A stretch of 64,000 bases of DNA from SSF14 sp037045585 (GTDB taxonomy: Bacteria > Actinomycetota > Acidimicrobiia > Acidimicrobiales > Microtrichaceae). Of this stretch, positions 47,332 to 55,769 are shown in pieces. The position numbers and the translations under genes were made by a program. Each line of letters opens with the position of its first letter. The first letter of the stretch is position 1. The stretch lies in the NCBI GenBank assembly GCA_037045585.1, contig JBAOIR010000089.1:1-64000 (forward strand), written 5' to 3'. The notes beneath the pieces were generated by a model, which saw nothing but the letters and a program-made list of their open reading frames with translations, made no database searches and was not told the DNA's origin.

Positions 47332-48687
47332 TGGCGGCGACGACGGGCGCCGCTTCGCCCGTGGGGTCTCCAGAGGCACCCAAGATGGGGTTCGTCGGCT
47401 TCTTCGACGGGTCTGCGTGGCGTCGGGGTCGGCGATGGTGCTCATCGGACACGCGCTGTTCGAGTACCTCGAGTCGTGGGTGACGATCGTCGACACCTTT
47501 TCGTGATCAGCGGGTTCCTGATCACCACGTTCCTCCTCCAGGAGTCCCGTTCGACCGGTTCGATCAGCCTCCGCAAGTTCTTCAGCCGGCGCGCCATCCG
47601 CCTGCTGCCGACGGTGTGGTTGTTCGTCACCGTCTGGCTCGTGATCGGCGCCATCGGCCAGGCCGTCGGCATCAAGGGCCTGACCTTCGTCGAGGTGTTG
47701 AAGGACGGCGCCGCCGCGGTCACCTACGTGTACCACGTGTTCTTCCCCAACGGCCTCTACATGATCCATCCCGGCCAGCAGGACAAGCGCACGATGTGGC
47801 ACCTGTGGACGCTGTCGGTCGAGGAGCACTTCTACCTCGTGATCCCCGGCCTCGTGTTGTGGTGCATCCGGCGCAACTGGATCAAGGCGCTGGGTTGGGG
47901 CATGGGCTGGGTGCCGTCGCCATCGGTGTCGCCCGCCTGCTCGCGTACACCGGTCCGGCGATGTCAGCCGGTACGCCGTCGGGCATTCGTCTCGCCTTCC
48001 TGCAACGGCCCGACGCCCTCATGCTCGGCGTCGCGGTCGCGATCCTCAACGCGCACTTCACCGACGAGTCGTTGGCCCGGTATCGCCGCCCGGTGGTCAT
48101 CGCCGGTTGGGTCGGGTTCGCGCCATGTGGTTCGGCGCGCTCAACCTGTCGATCGGCATCATCGAGAAGATCGGCCTGCCGTTCTTCGAGTACCTGCCGA
48201 ACAACCCCGCCGAGGCCACCCACGAGGCGATGACGCACCACTGGTACTGGTACCGGTTCGGGCACAGCCTGGGTGCGATCGGGTTCGCGTCGCTGATGTT
48301 CTCGCTGTACCGGTTCCCCGGCAACTGGCTCGACCGGTTGATGTCGTGGGAACCGTTCCGCTGGGTCGGCCGCCTGTCCTACACCCTCTACGTGTGGCAC
48401 GCCTTGCCCTATGTCGTGATACTGGCCCTGACTGACGGCGACGACGCCACGCCGACGATGAAGTTGTTGCGCACCCCGGTGCTGATCCTGGCGGCGTTCG
48501 CCGTGTCGATGCCCGTGTACTACAAGGTGGAGCTCAAGGTGATGGCGATGAAGCTGCGCTTCGCGTCCGAGAAGGAGACCCTCGACCTCCGGACCGGCAA
48601 GATGGTCGACACGCCCGGCAGTGGCAGCCCGACCCGCGACGGGGCCGGCGACGGCGATGGTGGCGGCAGGGAGCGGACCGCACGTGA
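47331..48687 (+). CDS. OafA/YrhL-type membrane acyltransferase, copy 2, several frameshifts
   Basis: Starts MAATTGAASPVGSPEAPKMG, then GFFDG where the frame breaks (near 47,410 and 47,505), continuing as VISGFLITTFLLQESRSTGS, MWHLWTLSVEEHFYLVIPGL, another shift near 47,905, AFLQRPDALMLGVAVAILNA, a shift near 48,120, then SYTLYVWHALPYVVILAL. It has the same layout as copies 1 and 3. The end is taken as the TGA at 48685-48687, which requires a further indel near 48,620 and would give a GTGA overlap with copy 3; in the unshifted frame no stop occurs for over 1.5 kb. Confidence 0.75.
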
Positions 48688-50074
48688 CGGCGATCTCGAA
48701 GGCCACGAAGGGCGAGCCGTTCGTCTCCGAGGCGCCCCGGCTCGGATTCGTCGGCGGGTTCGACGGGATGCGGGGCATCGGCGTCGTCATCGTGCTGCTC
48801 GGCCACATCTTCCCGGAGGGCACCGACTCGTTCAATCCGATCGTCGACGTGTTCTTCGTGATCAGCGCGTTCCTGATCGTGTCGTTGCTCATGCAGGAGC
48901 GCCGCCAGAACGGCCGCATCGATCTCCGTCGCTTCTACACCCGTCGGGCGTTCCGCCTCCTTCCGAACTCCTACGCCTGCATGGCGGCGTGGATGCTGGT
49001 GTACGGCCTCGTGAAGCTCTCGGGCGTCAAGCTCAACGCCGACGGGCTCGAGCAGGTCAACGCCATCCCGGGCAACGTGGCCGCGGCCGCGACGTACACG
49101 TACCACCTCGTCTACCCGATCGGTGGGAAGCCCGGGCCACTCGTGCAGTTCTGGTCGCTGTCGCTCGAGGAGCAGTTCTACCTGGCGATCGGGTTCGCCG
49201 CGGTCGCGGTCCTGGCGGTGAGACGACGGGTGTGGGTCGTGAGCACGGTACTGGTGGCCCTGGTTGTGTGGATCGGCTGGTCGTGCTGGCGTGTCGACCT
49301 CGGTCCATGGCCGGGCCGCGAGTACCACCTCGACTTCTGGACCCGGGGGCTCCGGCTCCTGTGGATGGCCCGCCCCGATGCCCTGCTCATCGGTGTGCTG
49401 CTCGCGATCGGCAACGCCAAGCTGCCGGATCCGCTCTCGCCCCGGGCCAAGCGCATCATCACGTGGTCGGGCACGATCGGCGCCGTCGTGTGCGGCCTGG
49501 TGCTGATGTCGTCGCTCGAGATCCTGCACAAGCGTGGGTTCGGCTTCTGGGTTCCCGGCGTGCCCCGCGACGCCTCGCAGATCAAGAACGTCAACGGCGA
49601 GATGTGGTGTGCGCTCGAGAAGGGTGCAGTACACCGCCCCTGCACCGACGAGATGTGGATGTTCCGGTGGGGCTTCAGCCTGATGGGGCTCGCCATCGCG
49701 CCGGTGACGCTGTGCTTCGCCCGTTGCAAGGATGCTGCGGTCAGCCGCTTCTTCTCGTTGCGCTGGTTCCGCAAGGTCGGCGAGATGTCGTACTCGCTGT
49801 ACGTGTGGCACCTGTTCGCGTTCGTGCTGGTCGCGATCGTGACCGACGGCATGGGGCAGGGTCCGTCGGCGATCCTGAAGCTCGCCGCCGCGTTCGGTAT
49901 CTCGTACCTGGCGCACCGCTACATCGACCGGGCCGTCCTCGGCATGAAGTTGCGGTTCTCGAGCGAGAACGTGGTGCTCGACCGTCGGACCGGCCAGGAG
50001 GTCGAGTCCAAGGACTTCACGGGCAAACGGCCGGACCCCCGGCACCGCCCCTGGACCAGCGAACTGGAGCGCTG
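48684..50074 (+). CDS. OafA/YrhL-type membrane acyltransferase, copy 3 (intact)
   Basis: The only uninterrupted member of the tandem. GTG 48684 (TAISKATKGEPFVSEAPRLG) is preferred because it overlaps the presumed stop of copy 2; ATG 48657 or 48621 are alternatives. RLGFVGGFDGMRGIGVVIVL, then VDVFFVISAFLIVSLLMQER, TRRAFRLLPNSYACMAAWML, LSLEEQFYLAIGFAAVAVLA, ARPDALLIGVLLAIGNAKLP and SYSLYVWHLFAFVLVAIVTD. An insertion of about 60 residues with Cys pairs (MWCALEKGAVHRPCTDEMWM) lies in a predicted outer loop. The last codons form one arm of a strong hairpin. Confidence 0.87.
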
Positions 50075-50106
50075 AGGTGCCAGAAACTGGCACCTCAGCG
50101 CTCCAG
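50064..50106. terminator. Perfect 20-bp hairpin at convergent gene ends
   Basis: CTGGAGCGCTGAGGTGCCAG at 50064-50083 and its exact complement at 50087-50106 flank the loop AAA. The left arm contains the last three codons and the stop of acyltransferase copy 3. The SDR gene ends 25 bases further on the other strand. No T-run follows. It should act as a terminator or a 3'-end stabiliser for both transcripts. Confidence 0.8.
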
Positions 50107-50130
50107 AGTGAGCGCAGACGGGGGTGTGGA

Positions 50131-51030
50131 TTACTCGCCGCTGAGCAGGGTGGCGAGCTTGCCCAGCTCGTCGTTCGGGCCCTCGGGCACGATGTAGCCC
50201 TCTTCGTTGCGGATGAGGTCGAAGTTGTCGCGGACGTCCTCGACGCTGTGGCCGTTCTTGTAGTAGCCGGGCGTGAGGCCGATGAAGAAGCGCGACACCG
50301 AACCGCCGGCGACCGAGTAGATCTCGCCGGTGACGGGGCAGTCCTCGTGGGCGAGGTACGCCACGGTGGGGGTGACCTCGTCGGCGTCGAGCTTGTCGCC
50401 GAACGCACCGAGCAGCTCCTCGGTCATGCGGGTCTTGGCGACCGGGGCGATCGCGTTGGCCTTGATGTTGTACTTGCGGCCCTCGTTGGCGAGCACGCGG
50501 GTGAAGCCGACGAGGCCCATCTTGGCGGCGCCGTAGTTGGACTGACCGAAGTTGCCCAGGATGCCCGAGTTGGAGCTGGTGTTGACGACACGGCCGTAGC
50601 CCTTCTCGCGCATGATCAGCCACGCCGGCTGGGTCACGTAGAAGGCGCCGAGCAGGTGCACGTCGATGACGGCCGTGAGCAGCTCGGGGGTCATGTTGTG
50701 GAAGGTCTTGTCGCGGAGGATGCCGGCGTTGTTGATGACGATGTCGACCGTGCCGAACGCGTCGACCGCGCTCTGCACGACGGCGGCGCCGCCCTCGGGC
50801 GTCGAGACGCTGTCGGTGTTGGCGACGGCCTCGCCGCCGAGCGCCTCGATCTCCTCGACGACCTTCTGGGCGGCTCCCTTGTCGCTGCCGTCGCCCGAGA
50901 CGCTGCCGCCGAGGTCGTTGACGACGATGCGAGCGCCACGCTTCGCGAGCTCGAGAGCGTGGGACCGACCGAGGCCGCCGCCCGCGCCGGTGATGATCGC
51001 GACCTTGCCGTCGTAACCCAAGTCAGCCAT
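50131..51030 (-). CDS. SDR family, (3R)-hydroxyacyl-CoA dehydrogenase-like
   Basis: 299 residues from MADLGYDGKVAIITGAGGGL. NAD-binding TGAGGGLGRSHALELAKRGA, VNDLGG and NNAGILRDKTFHNMTPE are the hallmark of the dehydrogenase part of peroxisomal multifunctional enzyme type 2 and its bacterial relatives. Catalytic Ser is in NTSSNSGILGNFGQSNY, with YGAAKMGLVGF giving YxxxK. The C-terminal 70 residues extend beyond a simple SDR, as usual for the group. Likely acts on (3R)-hydroxyacyl-CoA or steroid side chains. Divergent from the SGNH gene at 51.2 kb. Confidence 0.88.
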   Translation of the reverse strand: MADLGYDGKVAIITGAGGGLGRSHALELAKRGARIVVNDLGGSVSGDGSDKGAAQKVVEEIEALGGEAVANTDSVSTPEGGAAVVQSAVDAFGTVDIVINNAGILRDKTFHNMTPELLTAVIDVHLLGAFYVTQPAWLIMREKGYGRVVNTSSNSGILGNFGQSNYGAAKMGLVGFTRVLANEGRKYNIKANAIAPVAKTRMTEELLGAFGDKLDADEVTPTVAYLAHEDCPVTGEIYSVAGGSVSRFFIGLTPGYYKNGHSVEDVRDNFDLIRNEEGYIVPEGPNDELGKLATLLSGE

Positions 51031-51163
51031 GTGAGAGAACCCCTTCGGAGATGCTGTGTTGTCGTTCGTGAACGGTCGCACAACCTAGCCGGGGTGGTCG
51101 CGGAACGTGTACTGGAGCTTGCCGGGCGGGGTGAACGTGGCGGCCACTCCCGACCCGTCCCGG

Positions 51164-51179
51164 TTCGAATGAATTCGAA
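51164..51179. promoter_or_regulatory. Palindromic operator candidate upstream of the SGNH gene
   Basis: TTCGAAT-GA-ATTCGAA is a perfect 7-bp inverted repeat with a two-base centre, in a short AT-rich island within GC-rich DNA. A -10-like TATTCT at 51198-51203 lies 18 bases downstream, and the SGNH gene starts at 51237, so the palindrome covers the likely -35 region. The binding protein is unknown. Confidence 0.5.
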
Positions 51180-51236
51180 AATGACTCGCGCCCACGGTAT
51201 TCTTCAGCCCTTCGGCCAAGGGACGTTGGGGACGGC

Positions 51237-51971
51237 ATGACGAAGCGACGAGTTCGAGGGATCGCGACGGCGATCGCGGCGATGGCAACCATCACGGTCG
51301 TGGCGTCCGCGCCGGAGCCGACCGGCCCGCCGGCGGTGACGTCGACACGGCCGATGTGCCCGTTCGACGACAGCATGGTGATCTTCGGGGGTGACAGCCT
51401 GGTCACCCAGTGGCCACGGTGGGTACCGCTCCCGTCGACCCTGACGCCGTACAACACCGCCAAGGGTGGCTCGGCGTACACCGGCAACCTGACGCCCGAT
51501 CCCGACTTCGGCACCATCGGCAGTCGCGTGCTGGACGACCTCGACGACTGCGGCAACGACGTGGGCACCGTCGTGATCAGCGGTGGTCACGTCGACCTCA
51601 GCTACGGGCGCACGGCCGCAGAGGTGATCGCCGCCATCGATCAGCTCGACGAGGCGCTGTACCAGCGCGGCGTCCATGCGGTGTTCCTCGCGATCGTGCC
51701 GGTGTCCAACGCCACCGACTGGTACACGGCGCACCAAGGTGCCCGTCAGCAGGTCAACGCCTGGATGAAGACGCCGGGCAACCTCCACGCCACGGTCGTC
51801 GACTGCGCCCCGGTGCTGGAGACGACCCCCGGGAGCGACGTGCTCGCCAATCGGTTCTGGAACTACATCGACGCCTTCGGCACCATCGATCTCGTCCATC
51901 CGAACGACGCTGCGTACGAGGCGATCGGCACCTGCATCCAGCCAGCGGTGCTCGCTGCAGCGGCGAGCTGA
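51237..51971 (+). CDS. Secreted SGNH hydrolase-like protein
   Basis: 244 residues with a signal peptide (IATAIAAMATITVVASA). Block I is DDSMVIFGGDSLVTQWPRW, with the nucleophile Ser in GDSL. Block III appears as VVISGGHVDLSYGRTAAEVI, with His replacing the usual Asn of GxND. Block V is FGTIDLVHPNDAAYEAIG with the DxxHP pair. Four Cys suit an exported protein. It is the same family as the SGNH protein encoded at 45.2-46.0 kb but diverged. Such proteins often act on O-acyl groups of envelope glycans, matching the acyltransferases nearby. Confidence 0.8.
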   Translation: MTKRRVRGIATAIAAMATITVVASAPEPTGPPAVTSTRPMCPFDDSMVIFGGDSLVTQWPRWVPLPSTLTPYNTAKGGSAYTGNLTPDPDFGTIGSRVLDDLDDCGNDVGTVVISGGHVDLSYGRTAAEVIAAIDQLDEALYQRGVHAVFLAIVPVSNATDWYTAHQGARQQVNAWMKTPGNLHATVVDCAPVLETTPGSDVLANRFWNYIDAFGTIDLVHPNDAAYEAIGTCIQPAVLAAAAS

Positions 51972-51979
51972 GTCGTCCT

Positions 51980-52049
51980 CTCGACCCACCACCGGGTCGA
52001 GGTCGTCGGTACACGCGTCGAGGGGGTCGGCCCGCCAGCCGACCCCCTC
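51980..52049. terminator. Two successive hairpins between convergent genes
   Basis: CTCGACCC (51980-51987) pairs with GGGTCGAG (51994-52001), and GAGGGGGTCGGC (52020-52031) pairs with GCCGACCCCCTC (52038-52049) around a six-base loop. They lie between the stops of the SGNH gene and the LAVTG protein. The second is followed by TCGCTTCTCCC, a weak pyrimidine tract. A bidirectional terminator pair is likely. Confidence 0.7.
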
Positions 52050-52076
52050 TCGCTTCTCCCAACGATGATCTGTCGA

Positions 52077-52628
52077 TCAGCGGTTGCGGACCGCCCGGAT
52101 CTCGAACATCACGAGGCCGATGACGAACAGCGCCACACCGAGGCCGACCATCGGGACGCTGGAAGAACCGGTGACGGCGAGGGCCGTGGGCGTCGTGACC
52201 GAGCGGTACTTGATCGTGGTCGACGGCAGGACCTCCACCTTGGCGGTGGTCGTGGTCGTCTCGGGTGCCGTGGTCGTCGTCTCGGCGACCGTGGTCGTGG
52301 TGGCGTCGGTCGTGGTCGTCTTGGGGACCGTGGTCGTCGTCTTCGGGACCGTGGTCGTGGTGGTCTCGGGGACCGTGGTCGTGGTCTCGGGGACCGTGGT
52401 GGTGGTCTCCTCGCAGATCGTGGTGGTGGTCGCCTCGGTCGTGGTGGTGGCCTCGGTCGTGGTCGTGTTGCCACTCGAGGTGTCGATGGTCACCGGGACC
52501 TCGCCGGAGTTGCCTTCGTCGGCAGAGGACAGCGGAGTGAAGCCGAAGGAACCGAGCACCACCAGCACGGCACCGAAGGCCATCAGCGTGGTGGGTACGA
52601 CACGGCGTCGAGTGGGGAGGGCTCTCAT
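52077..52628 (-). CDS. Thr-repeat surface protein with LAVTG sorting signal
   Basis: 183 residues from ATG 52628, chosen because AAAGGA lies just upstream in the message. An N-terminal export signal (RRRVVPTTLMAFGAVLVVLG) is followed by a 100-residue low-complexity region of TTTT blocks joined by short units such as VPET, VPKT, DAT and APET. The C-terminus is a textbook sorting signal: LAVTG, a hydrophobic helix (VPMVGLGVALFVIGLVMF) and the basic tail RAVRNR. LAxTG is the form recognised by class E sortases of high-GC actinobacteria. The stalk would be wall-anchored and probably glycosylated. No sortase gene is in the window. Confidence 0.8.
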   Translation of the reverse strand: MRALPTRRRVVPTTLMAFGAVLVVLGSFGFTPLSSADEGNSGEVPVTIDTSSGNTTTTEATTTTEATTTTICEETTTTVPETTTTVPETTTTTVPKTTTTVPKTTTTDATTTTVAETTTTAPETTTTTAKVEVLPSTTIKYRSVTTPTALAVTGSSSVPMVGLGVALFVIGLVMFEIRAVRNR

Positions 52629-52771
52629 GTCTGGTCCTTTCACAAACCGTCGTCACTCTCCGTGAGGACTGGAGTCAATGTGAAGGACCGCTCTCGGCCA
52701 CTTAATAGGTCATTCGGACCGTTTTCGTTCTCCGACTTGCGCCGCCCCCACAGTTGGACCGTGGGCGCCGG

Positions 52772-54421
52772 TCACGCGTTGGCGACGGGGATGGGGCTCG
52801 GTTCGATGCCCAGCACGTCGAGCGCGTAGGTGAGGTGGCGCTTGTAGTCGACCTTGCCGTTCGGGGCCCGACCGATGGTGTCGACGACGAGCACCCGCTT
52901 GGGCGCCTTGTACGGAGCCAGGTGCGCCTTGACCTCGGCGATGAGGCTCGCCTCGTCGACGGTCGCGCCGGCAGCGGGTTCGACGACAGCGGTGATGGCC
53001 TGGCCGAACTTGTCGTCGGGGACTCCGACGACGACGGCGTCGTTCACGGTCGGGTGCAGCTTGAGCGCCTCCTCGACCTCCTCGGGAAAGACCTTCTCGC
53101 CGCCGGTGTTGATGCAGACCGACCCGCGACCGAGCAGGCTGATGGTGCCGTCCTCCTCGACGGTCGCCCAGTCGCCGGGCATCGAGTACCGGGCGCCGTC
53201 GATCGTGAGGAACGTGGCCGCCGACTTCTCGGGGTCCTTGTAGTAGCCGATGGGGGTGTAACCCCGAACGGCCACACGGCCCTTCTCGCCGGAACCGGGC
53301 ACGACATCGTGGCCGTCCTCGGAGATCACGCGGCTGCTGGGGCCGAGGCTGAACTTGGCGGTGTGCGACTCGGCGCCGGCGGCGGAGATCGACTGGCCGA
53401 GGCCGATCGCCTCGGAGCTGCTGAACACGTCGATGAGCAGCATGCCGGGGTGATGGGCCAGCAGCGCGTGCTTGACCGGCTCGGACCACATGACCCCGGA
53501 GCTGGTGACGAGCACGAGCGACGAGAGGTCCCACTTGTCGGGGTTGGCGTCGAGCGCCTTCACGATCGGTTTGGCGAAGCTGTCGCCGACGATGGTCATC
53601 GCGCCGATGGCCTCGTTCTGCACCGTGTCGAGGATCTCGTCGACGTTGAACTTCCGGTCGACCAGCGAGACGAGCGAGCCGGCCTGCACCAGGAAGATGT
53701 TGGCGGTGAACCAACCCGTGCCGTGCATGAGTGGGCAGGCGGGGAGGCCGGGAGCGCCGGGGGCGGCGATCGCCTCGAGCAGGGCGTCGTAGCCGACCTC
53801 GGACTGTTCGCCGTTGAGGAGCGGGAGACCGGTGGTGCAGGTGGCGTGGATGAGATCGTCCTGTCGCCACATCACCCCCTTGGGCATGCCGGTGGTACCA
53901 CCGGTGTAGATCATGAGGATGTCGTCGCCGGAGCGGCCGTTGGCGCCGACGACGCGTTCGGTCTCGGTCGCGGCGGCGTCCTCGTAGGGGATCGCCCACT
54001 CCGGGCAGCCGCCGTTGCCGTCGTCGACCCACAGCCAGACCTTGACGTCGGGCACGCGGGAACGGATGCGCTCGATGGTGGGGGTGAACTCGCCGTGGAA
54101 CACGACGGCGACCGCGTCGGCGTTGTCCCACAGGTAGGTGAGCTCGTCGTCGATGTAGCGGTAGTTGGTGTTCACCGGGACGAGCGATGCCTTGTAACAG
54201 GCAAACGCCGTCTCCATGTACTCCGGACCGTTGTAGAGGTAGAGCGCCACCTTGTCCTGGTGACCGGCCCCGTGATCGAGGAGCGTCCGGGCGATGCCGT
54301 CGGCGCGCCGGTCGAACTCGGTCCACGTGAAACGTCGGTCGCCCTGGACCTGTGCCTGGGCGTCGGGGAACTTGTCCGCGATGCGCTCCCAGATCTCGGC
54401 GAAGTTCCAACCACCACTCAT
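52772..54421 (-). CDS. Acyl-CoA synthetase (FadD-like AMP-binding enzyme)
   Basis: Activates a fatty or aromatic acid with ATP and CoA. 549 residues from MSGGWNFAEIWERIADKFPD. P-loop MIYTGGTTGMPKGVMW, LPACPLMHGTGWFTANIFLV, adenylate motifs VLVTSSGVMWSEPVKHALL and DVFSSSEAIGLGQSIS, GDWATVEEDGTISLLGR, and the C-terminal RAPNGKVDYKRH with the catalytic Lys. The long upstream open frame is GC-driven noise. Divergent from the AtzH-like gene with a 114-base gap. Substrate chain type is not evident. Confidence 0.9.
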   Translation of the reverse strand: MSGGWNFAEIWERIADKFPDAQAQVQGDRRFTWTEFDRRADGIARTLLDHGAGHQDKVALYLYNGPEYMETAFACYKASLVPVNTNYRYIDDELTYLWDNADAVAVVFHGEFTPTIERIRSRVPDVKVWLWVDDGNGGCPEWAIPYEDAAATETERVVGANGRSGDDILMIYTGGTTGMPKGVMWRQDDLIHATCTTGLPLLNGEQSEVGYDALLEAIAAPGAPGLPACPLMHGTGWFTANIFLVQAGSLVSLVDRKFNVDEILDTVQNEAIGAMTIVGDSFAKPIVKALDANPDKWDLSSLVLVTSSGVMWSEPVKHALLAHHPGMLLIDVFSSSEAIGLGQSISAAGAESHTAKFSLGPSSRVISEDGHDVVPGSGEKGRVAVRGYTPIGYYKDPEKSAATFLTIDGARYSMPGDWATVEEDGTISLLGRGSVCINTGGEKVFPEEVEEALKLHPTVNDAVVVGVPDDKFGQAITAVVEPAAGATVDEASLIAEVKAHLAPYKAPKRVLVVDTIGRAPNGKVDYKRHLTYALDVLGIEPSPIPVANA

Positions 54422-54535
54422 GTACAACCCCCGGGTTCGGTGCGGTCCGCAGTGTAGGTCCGGCGCCGATGGCTCGCGGCCCGGTCCGTCGCAGCGGCGC
54501 TCGGACCGTGGCCGAACCTGTCCTACGCTGCGCCG

Positions 54536-54931
54536 ATGGCCGCCGAGCTGAACCGTCCCGATGTCGTCGCCGAGGTCACGGCGGCGTTCGAGGCGTACGA
54601 GCGTGATCTGGTGGCCAACGACGTCGAGGCGCTCGTCGACTGGTTCTGGCGCGACGAGCGGGCGGTGCGGCTCGGCATCGACGAGGAGCTCTACGGGTTC
54701 GAGGCCATCGCGGCCTACCGGCGAAGCCAGGCGCAGGCGACCCCGCCGCGTTCGCTGCGACGCACCGTGGTGACGACCTTCGGCGACGACGTCGCGACCG
54801 TCGACACCGAGTTCGTGCCCGATGCGGCGCCCGCCGTCACGGGCCGGCAGTCCCAGACGTGGCTCCGCACCGACGCCGGCTGGCACGTGGCGAACGCCCA
54901 CGTCAGCTGGCACTCCGGCGAACGTCCCTAG
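54536..54931 (+). CDS. AtzH-like (DUF3225) protein
   Basis: 131 residues of the NTF2-like AtzH/HpxZ family. AtzH of a cyanuric-acid degrader removes a carboxylated dead-end product (1,3-dicarboxyurea) to give allophanate; HpxZ relatives occur in oxalurate and ureide catabolism. Visible are LNRPDVVAEVTAAFEAYERD, ALVDWFWRDERAVRLGIDEE, LYGFEAIAAYRRSQ, TPPRSLRRTVVTTFG, VTGRQSQTWLRTDAGWHVAN and AHVSWH, which fit the family throughout. It is the first gene of the plus-strand nitrogen island that ends with the allophanate hydrolase parts. Confidence 0.82.
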   Translation: MAAELNRPDVVAEVTAAFEAYERDLVANDVEALVDWFWRDERAVRLGIDEELYGFEAIAAYRRSQAQATPPRSLRRTVVTTFGDDVATVDTEFVPDAAPAVTGRQSQTWLRTDAGWHVANAHVSWHSGERP

Positions 54932-55066
54932 GGCTTTTGTCGTGCGAGGAGCGACGTCAGCGTCGCTCCTCGCAGCACAGAACCCCGGGGGTTGCCGCGC
55001 CGCCCGTTCACACTCGCGTCATCGTTCCGACCTTGGGTCGAAATACCCAATCCGTACGTTTGGCGC

Positions 55067-55769
55067 ATGTATACAGGCGTGCATCCATCCCCCAGACGAG
55101 CGCGATCGGGTCTACGCCCAGATCAAGGGTCGCCTGCTCGCCGGTGACTTCCCGTTCGACGCCCGCCTCGGTGAGGTGCCCCTCGCCAAGGAACTCGAGG
55201 CGTCACGGACCCCGGTCCGCGAGGCCCTCCTGCGGCTGTGGTCCGAAGGGCTGGTCGAGCGTCACCCCGACGGCGGTTTCCGGCCGGTTCTGCCCGACGC
55301 CACGATCATCCACGACCTCTACGAGGTCCGCGTCGCCCTCGAGCAGTACGCCCTGACCCGTCCCCAACGCGACGGCATCCCCCACGACCGCGACCTCCTC
55401 GAGCAGATCCACGCCGAGTGGACGGCCCTCGCCGCCGAGGAGCACGTCGCCGACCCCGAGTTCGTCCTCCTCGACGAGAGCTTCCACCTCGGTCTCGCCG
55501 AGGCCAGCGGCAACCCGGCCCTCGTCGAGATGCTGCAGGGTGTCAACGAGCGCATCCGCATCGTGCGGATCCAGGACTTCCTCACCGTCGAGCGCATCGT
55601 GGTCACGATCGACGAGCACCTCGGCATCGTCGGTGCCCTCCTCGACGACACCCTCGACGTCGCGCTGTCCCGATTCGACGTGCACCTCGCCGAGTCGCTC
55701 GCCGTCGTCGACGAACGATCCACACAGGCATGCCTTCGCATGATGCGGGCAGGGAGGTCCACCCGATGA
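55067..55769 (+). CDS. GntR-family (FCD) transcriptional regulator, one frameshift
   Basis: Likely controls the importer and hydrolase genes that follow. ATG 55067 (MYTGVHPS) leads into a run of five C at 55083-55087, where one extra C shifts the frame; the protein continues DERDRVYAQIKGRLLAGDF. The winged helix is LGEVPLAKELEASRTPVREA, LLRLWSEGLVERHPDGGFRP. The FCD ligand domain follows with YEVRVALEQYAL, LDESFHLGLAEASGNPALVE and DEHLGIVGALLDD, having the metal-binding Asp and His. The stop overlaps the ATG of the ABC ATPase (ATGA). The regulator is thus in the operon it probably senses for. Confidence 0.85.

Noticed and set aside
48534..50408. Very long minus-strand open frame (about 620 codons) across the acyltransferase genes
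   Set aside because: It is Arg/His/Asp-rich, has no domain, and lies opposite an intact OafA gene. Long antisense frames are expected in DNA this GC-rich.
52265..52480. Possible CRISPR-like or minisatellite array (regular gtggtcgtggtctcgg units)
   Set aside because: The units are short, of varying length and in frame with the Thr-repeat protein; there are no spacers or fixed repeats.
52084..52665. Plus-strand open frame rich in Val (VVVVS repeats)
   Set aside because: It is the complement of the Thr-repeat stalk gene; the minus-strand reading has signal peptide, LAVTG and ribosome site.
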